Below are positions 58,843 to 64,000 of a DNA stretch of 64,000 bases, piece by piece. This stretch comes from Stenotrophomonas acidaminiphila (GTDB lineage Bacteria; Pseudomonadota; Gammaproteobacteria; Xanthomonadales; Xanthomonadaceae), in the NCBI GenBank assembly GCA_002951995.1, contig CP019797.1, forward strand, positions 184,001 through 248,000. The letters are read 5' to 3'. The first letter of the stretch is position 1. Each line of letters begins with the position of its first letter. Under the pieces are notes generated by a model. It did not search any database. It was not told the DNA's origin and worked only from the letters and a program-made list of their open reading frames with translations. The position numbers were made by a program, and so were the translations under genes.

Positions 58843-59312
58843 ACACGAACGCCACCCCGCACCCCCTGCAGGTGAAGCTGCTGGACCCCCGCTTCGGCGA
58901 CGCGTGGCCGCTGCCGGCCTATGCCACCGAGGCCAGCGCCGGCATGGACCTGCGCGCCGCGATCGAGGTGCCGATGGCGCTGGAACCCGGCGACGCGGCG
59001 CTGCTGCCCAGCGGCATCGCCATCCACATCGCCGACCCGGGCCTGTGCGCGGTGGTGCTGCCGCGCTCGGGGCTGGGCCACCGCCACGGCATCGTGCTGG
59101 GCAACGGCACCGGGCTGATCGATGCCGATTACCAGGGGCCGCTGCTGATCAGCGTGTGGAACCGGGGCCGCGAGCCGTTCACCATCGAGCCGGGCGACCG
59201 CATCGCCCAGCTGGTGGTCATGCCCATCGCCCGCGTGAGCTTGCAGGTGGTGGATACTTTCATCGACAGTGCGCGTGGAACGGGTGGATTCGGCCACACC
59301 GGAGTGCGCTGA
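58839..59312 (+). CDS. dut: dUTP diphosphatase
   Basis: A 157-residue trimeric dUTPase. The five motifs are visible: [44 protein letters not shown] and the C-terminal [10 protein letters not shown]. It hydrolyses dUTP to dUMP, keeping uracil out of DNA. Translation is coupled to coaBC through ATGA. Confidence 0.97.
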   Translation: MNTNATPHPLQVKLLDPRFGDAWPLPAYATEASAGMDLRAAIEVPMALEPGDAALLPSGIAIHIADPGLCAVVLPRSGLGHRHGIVLGNGTGLIDADYQGPLLISVWNRGREPFTIEPGDRIAQLVVMPIARVSLQVVDTFIDSARGTGGFGHTGVR

Positions 59313-59326
59313 CAGGGGAACGCACG

Positions 59327-61679
59327 ATGAGCCAAGGGAACCAAAGCCGGCGCCCGCGCCCGGCGCTCGGCCGTTCGACGCCGCTGCTGGCGGCGCTGCT
59401 GGTGCTGCTGGCCGGCTGGTTCGGCTGGGGGCTTTCGAGCAATGGCGGCAGGCCGGTACCGGCGCGCGGCTGGAACAGGCGCGCGACCAGGCGGTGGAGC
59501 AACTGCACGCGACCTTGGCCGCGCAGACCACCCAGTTCGCGCGCCAGCTGGAACTGGCGCCGGTCAAGGCCGCCCTGGCCAATGGCGACGCCGCCGCCGC
59601 CGCCGCCGCGGTGCGCGAAAAATGGAGCGGGGTGGACGACGCGCAGGTATTCGATGGCGCGCTGGCCGATGCCTACGCCGACCCGGCCGCGTTCGGCTAC
59701 TCGCGGCTGGCGCTGCTGGAGCTGGCAATGAGCGAAGGCAAGCCGGTCGCGCGCGTGGTGCGCGACGGCAATGCGCCGCGGCTGGGCCTGGCCGCGCCGG
59801 TCCGCCTGCAGGAGCGGCCGGCGGTGATCTACGTCCGCCAGCCACTGAACCGCCTGACCACCGTGTTCGACGCGCTGGACGCGCCGGATTCGGCCTTCCT
59901 CGGCCTGCGCCAGGGGGGATTCACCATCGTGCGGCGCGGCGATACCGCGCTGGGCGGCGGTGCCGATGCGCTGGCGCGGCCAGTGGCCGACGCCGGCCTG
60001 CGCGTGGTGGCGGAGATGCCCGACCTGGGCGAAGGCCCGCTGGGCCTGGGTGCCCTGGCCTGTGCGACGGTGGCGCTGCTGATGCTGGCGACGGCGGTGC
60101 TGTTGCTGGTTGGCCGCAAGCGCCTGCGCCTGCCGGTGCTGCGGCGCGGTGGCGAGCCGCTGGATGCCGACGATGGCGTCACCCTCAGCGAGGCGCTGGC
60201 GCAGGAACCGCTGCCGGTGGCGGCGGCGCGCGCGCGCGAGGCCGATGAGGCCGGCGATGCGCCGTCGCCGGGGACGGATATCGGTACCGTGGCCGCCGGC
60301 ATTTTCCGCGCCTATGACATCCGCGGGTGGTCGGCAGCGAGCTGACGCCGGCGGTGGCCACCCTGATCGGTCAGGCCATCGGCAGCCAGATGCAGGCCCA
60401 GGGTCTGCGCGAGGTGGTGGTGGGGCGCGACGGCCGCCTGTCCGGCCCCGAGCTGGTGGCCGGGCTGGTCGAGGGCCTGCGCCGCGCCGGCTGCGACGTC
60501 ATCGACATCGGCATGGCGCCGACCCCGGTGGTGTACTTCGCCGCGTACCACCTGCGCGCCGGCAGCTGCGTGGCGGTGACCGGCAGCCACAACCCGCCGG
60601 ACTACAACGGCTTCAAGATCGTGATCGGCGGCGAAACCCTGTCCGGCGAGGCGATCACCGAGCTGTACCGGCGCATCGTCGAAGGCCGCCTGCAGCGGGC
60701 CGACGCCCCGGGCGGCCTGCAGCAGCGCGAGGTCATCGCCGACTACGTGCAGCGCATCGCCGACGACGTGCAGCTGGACCGCCCGCTCAAGGTGGTGGCC
60801 GACGCCGGCAACGGCGTCGCCGGCGCGGTCGCGCCGCAGCTGCTGGAAGCCATCGGCGCCGACGTGATCCCGCTGTACTGCGAGGTCGACGGGCAGTTCC
60901 CCAACCACCACCCGGACCCGAGCGAACCGCACAACCTCGAGGACCTGGTGCAGATGGTCCAGCGTTTCGACGCCGACCTGGGCATCGCCTTCGACGGCGA
61001 CGGCGACCGCCTGGGCGTGGTCACCCGCGAGGGCCGCATCGTGTTCGCCGACCGCCTGCTGATGCTGTTCGCCGCCGATGTGCTGGCGCGCAACCCCGGC
61101 GCGATGGTGATCTACGACGTCAAGTGCACCGGGCGCCTGGCCGACTACATCCTGCGCAACGGCGGCAGCCCGATGATGTGGAAGACCGGGCATTCGCTGA
61201 TCAAGGCGCGCATGCGCGAGACCGACGCCGAGCTGGCCGGCGAGATGAGCGGGCACTTCTTCTTCAAGGAGCGCTGGTACGGCTTCGACGACGGCCTGTA
61301 TGCCGCCGCGCGCCTGCTGGAGATCCTGGCCCAGCGCGAGGAGGATCCGTCGGCGGTGTTCGACGAACTGCCCGATGCGGTCTCCACGCCGGAGCTGAAA
61401 GTGGCGGTGGCCGAAGGCACCCAGCATGCGCAGGTGGCACTGGTAGTGGCCGCCGCGCAGGCCGAGGATTCGCCGTTCGCTGCCGCGCGCATCTCCACCA
61501 TCGACGGCCTGCGCGCCGATTTCAGCGATGGCTGGGGGCTGGTGCGCGCCTCCAACACCACCCCGGTGCTGGTGCTGCGCTTCGAAGCCGACGACGCGGA
61601 GGCGCTGGAACGGATCAAGGGCCTGTTCCGCGAGCAGCTGCAGCGGGTGCTGCCGGCGGGAACCGAACTGAATTTCTGA
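59327..61679 (+). CDS. algC: membrane-anchored phosphomannomutase/phosphoglucomutase (AlgC/XanA type; two frameshifts)
   Basis: A 784-residue protein if one G is added at GGGGG 59427-59431 and one at GGG 60325-60327; as written three frames are needed. Restored N-terminus: MSQGNQSRRPRPALGRSTPL, membrane helix LLAALLVLLAGWFGWG, an extracytoplasmic-type region (ARLEQARDQAVEQLHATLAAQ onward), a second helix (CATVALLMLATAVLLLVG), then the mutase from IFRAYDIRG|VVGSELTP. Active-site phosphoserine is in VAVTGSHNPPDYNGFK, Mg site in IAFDGDGDRLG, sugar loop in GEMSGHFFF. It interconverts hexose 1- and 6-phosphates for LPS and exopolysaccharide. The long N-terminal extension is normal in xanthomonads. 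Confidence 0.9.
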
Positions 61680-61752
61680 GCCGGCGCATCCGCGCCGCGC
61701 GGGTGCCCGCCGTTGCAGGCGGGGACAGGGCCCGCGCCGGGTGGCGCGCGCC

Positions 61753-62460
61753 CTAGGGCGCCTGGAAGCGCAGGCCGACGCCCGGCTCGGTGAACAGGTA
61801 GCGCGACTGCAGCGCCGAGTCGCCGAGCTTGTGCCGCAGCCGGCCCACCAGGATGCGCAGGTAGTGGGTGTCGTGGCGATGGCTCGGGCCCCAGACTTCC
61901 TGCAGGATCTGCGGCTGGGTGACCACCCGCCCGGCGTTGCGCAGCAGCAGCGCCAGCAATGCATATTCCTTGCGGGTCAGCGCCACCGCCGCACCATCCA
62001 CGCGGACCTCGCGGCGGGCCAGGTCGATGCGCAGGTGGCCATCGTCGAACAGCGGCACCTGGCCGTCGCCGTCGGTACTGCGGCCGCGCAGCAGCGCCCG
62101 CACCCGCGCCATCAGTTCCTGCGTGCCGAACGGCTTGGTCACGTAGTCGTTGGCGCCGTTGTCCAGTGCCCGCACCTTCTCCGCCTCGCCACCGCGCACG
62201 CTGAGCATGATCACCGGCACCTGGCTCCACTGGCGCAGTTCGGCGAGCACCTCGTGGCCTTCCATGTCGGGCAGGCCGATGTCCAGGATCACCAGGTCGG
62301 CGCCTTCGCCGGCCAGCGCACGCAGCCCCTCGCCGCCGCTGGCGGCCTGCGCGGTGGCATAGCCCTGGGCGCGCAGCGAGATATCGAGGAAGCGGCGGAT
62401 CTGCACCTCGTCGTCGATCACCAGCACCCGCGCTGGCGGTATGGCCGGGGTGTCAGGCAT
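61753..62460 (-). CDS. kdpE: response regulator KdpE
   Basis: A 235-residue OmpR-class regulator. The receiver domain has acceptor Asp60 in LVILDIGLPDMEG and Lys in DYVTKPF. The winged helix ends ILVGRLRHKLGDSALQSRYLFTEPGVGLRF, the KdpE pattern. It overlaps kdpD by eight bases, so both are co-translated from upstream. It activates the KdpFABC potassium pump, whose genes must lie beyond the right edge. Confidence 0.95.
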   Translation of the reverse strand: MPDTPAIPPARVLVIDDEVQIRRFLDISLRAQGYATAQAASGGEGLRALAGEGADLVILDIGLPDMEGHEVLAELRQWSQVPVIMLSVRGGEAEKVRALDNGANDYVTKPFGTQELMARVRALLRGRSTDGDGQVPLFDDGHLRIDLARREVRVDGAAVALTRKEYALLALLLRNAGRVVTQPQILQEVWGPSHRHDTHYLRILVGRLRHKLGDSALQSRYLFTEPGVGLRFQAP

Positions 62461-64000
62461 CGTCGCGCGGGCCTTCCGGGTGGGGCTGGAGCAGCGGCAG
62501 GGTCATGCGCACCAGCGTACCGCGTCCATCGCGGCCGGGCAGCGCTTCGACATGGCCGCCATGCGCGCCGATCATGCCCTGGCAGATGGTCAGGCCCAGG
62601 CCGGTGCCCTGGCGGCCGCGGTCGCCGCGCTCGACGCTGTAGAACATGTCGAAGATGCGCAGGCGCTCGGCGTCGGGAATGCCCGGTCCCTCGTCGATCA
62701 CCTCGATGCACAGTTCGCCGTCGCGCACGCGCGCGCGCACTTCCACCGCCACCCCCGGCGGCGAGAACTTGGCCGCGTTCTCCATCACGTTGAACAGCGC
62801 CTGTTCGACCAGCGCCGGGTGCACCCAGATCGGCGGCAGGTCGTGCGGGATGTCCAGCTTCAGCAGCGCTTCGGGCTGGTAGCGCTGCAGCCGCCGCGCC
62901 GCCGAGCCGATCAGTTCGTCGATGCCGATCCAGTCGCGGCTGAGCTTGAGCCCGTCGTGCCCCAGCCGGGTCATGTCCAGCAGGTTCTGGATGTAGCGGT
63001 CCAGGCGCTCGCCCTCGACCACGATGGTGTCGAGCAGGGCGCGGCGGTCGCCGGCATCCATCGCCTCGGCATAGCTGGACAGGCTGTCGGCCGAGCCGAT
63101 CATCGCCGCCAGCGGCGAGCGCAGGTCGTGCGATACCGACGACAGCAGCGCCGAGCGCAGGCGTTCGGTCTCGTTGTGCAGGTGCGCGGTTTCCAGGTCG
63201 GCGACCAGCCGCGTGCGCAGTGCCGCCTGGGCGATGTCGTCGACCATCGCCTCGGCCAGCTGGCGCTGCTCCGGGGCCAGCCGCGGATGCTGGCGGTCGA
63301 AGCGCAGGCCGGCCACGCCGATGCCATGCCCTTCGCCGTCGAGCAGGGGCAGGAACCACCAGTCGGCGCCGGCCAGGGTGTCGGTGAAGCGGCCCGACGG
63401 CTGCCCGTGGCGCAGCGCCCAGTCGGCCGCGGCCAGGTCGGTGTCGCCGGGCGCGGCGCTGCCACCGGTGCTGGTGTCGTGCGCCACCCGCACCCAGGCC
63501 GGCGCGTCCAGCGCCTGCTCCAGCGCGACCCTGCCGGCATGCGCCACCTGCGCGTTGTCCACCGCGCTGGCCAGTTGCCGGCCCAGCGCCTGGCGCACGT
63601 TGGCATGGCGGTTGGCCGCGCGCAGCGCCACCACCTGCATGCGCAGCCGCGACGCCAGCCGCCCGGCCACCAGCGCCGCGGCCAGGAACAGGAACACGGT
63701 GATCACGCCCTGGCGCGCATTGATGGCGAAGGTGAAGCGCGGCGCGATGAAGAAGAAGTTGTAGGCCAGGAAACACAGCGTGGCCGCCAGCACCGCCGCG
63801 CCCATGCGCGTGCGCGCGGCCACCAGCACCACCGCGACGATGAACACCATCGCCAGGTCGCTCAGCCCGATCCAGCGTTCGCCCAGCCATGCCGCCCCGC
63901 AGGCCACGGCGGTGGCCAGCAGCGCCAGCCCGGCATCCCGGCTCCAGTTCTCCGGGTCCAGCGACAACCGCGCCCGGCGCGCGCTGGCGCGCGCCTGCGG
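62453..64000 (-). CDS. kdpD: sensor histidine kinase KdpD, N-terminal part outside the window
   Basis: The frame is open to the window edge, so only about 516 C-terminal residues are seen. They include the four membrane helices (DAGLALLATAVACGAAWLGERW, LAMVFIVAVVLVAARTRMG, LAATLCFLAYNFFFI, VFLFLAAALVAGRLAS), a GAF-like region, the H-box SSVSHDLRSPLAAMIG, N-box ALFNVMENAAKFS and G-boxes DEGPGIPDAERL and GTGLGLTICQGMI. The KdpD-specific N-terminal Usp-like domains are cut off. It senses potassium limitation and phosphorylates KdpE. Confidence 0.95.
   Translation of the reverse strand, partial: PQARASARRARLSLDPENWSRDAGLALLATAVACGAAWLGERWIGLSDLAMVFIVAVVLVAARTRMGAAVLAATLCFLAYNFFFIAPRFTFAINARQGVITVFLFLAAALVAGRLASRLRMQVVALRAANRHANVRQALGRQLASAVDNAQVAHAGRVALEQALDAPAWVRVAHDTSTGGSAAPGDTDLAAADWALRHGQPSGRFTDTLAGADWWFLPLLDGEGHGIGVAGLRFDRQHPRLAPEQRQLAEAMVDDIAQAALRTRLVADLETAHLHNETERLRSALLSSVSHDLRSPLAAMIGSADSLSSYAEAMDAGDRRALLDTIVVEGERLDRYIQNLLDMTRLGHDGLKLSRDWIGIDELIGSAARRLQRYQPEALLKLDIPHDLPPIWVHPALVEQALFNVMENAAKFSPPGVAVEVRARVRDGELCIEVIDEGPGIPDAERLRIFDMFYSVERGDRGRQGTGLGLTICQGMIGAHGGHVEALPGRDGRGTLVRMTLPLLQPHPEGPRDDA

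Noticed and set aside
63967..64000. Complete kdpD starting with TTG at 63967
   Set aside because: The frame stays open to the edge and KdpD normally has ~400 more N-terminal residues, so the gene is truncated by the window.

Overview
The window is chromosomal DNA of a high-GC gammaproteobacterium, most likely Xanthomonadaceae (Lysobacter / Luteimonas / Stenotrophomonas / Pseudoxanthomonas group). Pointers are the lexA2-imuA-imuB-dnaE2 SOS cassette with the xanthomonad operator TGTACAAATGTACA, the radC / coaBC-dut-phosphomannomutase neighbourhood with a membrane-anchored mutase, the five-gene moxR membrane operon, and GTAG-type REP palindromes. Genus cannot be fixed from sequence reading alone.

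Layout. 0-2.7 kb: three co-oriented, widely spaced genes (edge-truncated unknown, catB-type acetyltransferase, YdeI/OmpD-associated protein) downstream of ilvD, the known integron-bearing locus of Xanthomonas, although no integrase or attC is seen. 2.7-7.2 kb: ilvD, then ygiB-ygiC and a small exported protein. 7.2-14.8 kb: a minus-strand operon RDD-SpoIIM-DUF4129-DUF4350-MoxR-DUF58, interrupted before DUF58 by a ~590-bp inverted-repeat element and a hexanucleotide repeat. 15-16.6 kb: DUF2167 protein and gamma-carbonic-anhydrase-like protein. 16.6-21.3 kb: an AT-richer accessory island with a three-gene ABC-three-component / Lamassu-like defence operon (Cap4-type nuclease, middle component, DUF3732 SMC-like ATPase) and a SymE-like toxin, closed by a strong terminator. 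21.4-26.6 kb: mnmG, a candidate sigma54-driven small RNA, a lipoprotein, a PLP enzyme, YdcF, an NTF2-like protein. 26.6-31.6 kb: biotin operon bioB-bioF-bioH-SDR-bioC with a BirA-type operator lying inside the start of divergent comF. 32-34.7 kb: HdeD-like protein, ubiA, tRNA-Arg(CCG) followed by tandem ~114-bp repeats that re-copy the tRNA 3' end. 34.7-42.7 kb: AraC/GyrI regulator, hydrolase, and lexA-imuA-imuB-dnaE2. 43-47.4 kb: esterase, comM, ubiK, P-II with a small membrane protein. 47.8-53.4 kb: serine hydrolase under a BlaI/CopY-like operator, divergent speE/speA, an SDR. 53.4-57.5 kb: a repeat-rich gap, SPOR protein, argS, radC. 57.6-64 kb: coaBC-dut-algC-like mutase, then kdpE and the 3' part of kdpD running off the window.

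Across the window six genes carry a single-base frameshift, and each is repaired by adding one G or C to a G/C homopolymer. Because housekeeping genes (bioF, the phosphomannomutase) are hit in the same way as the accessory ATPase, consensus errors in the assembly are the most economical explanation; the affected genes are annotated as whole genes with the break noted.
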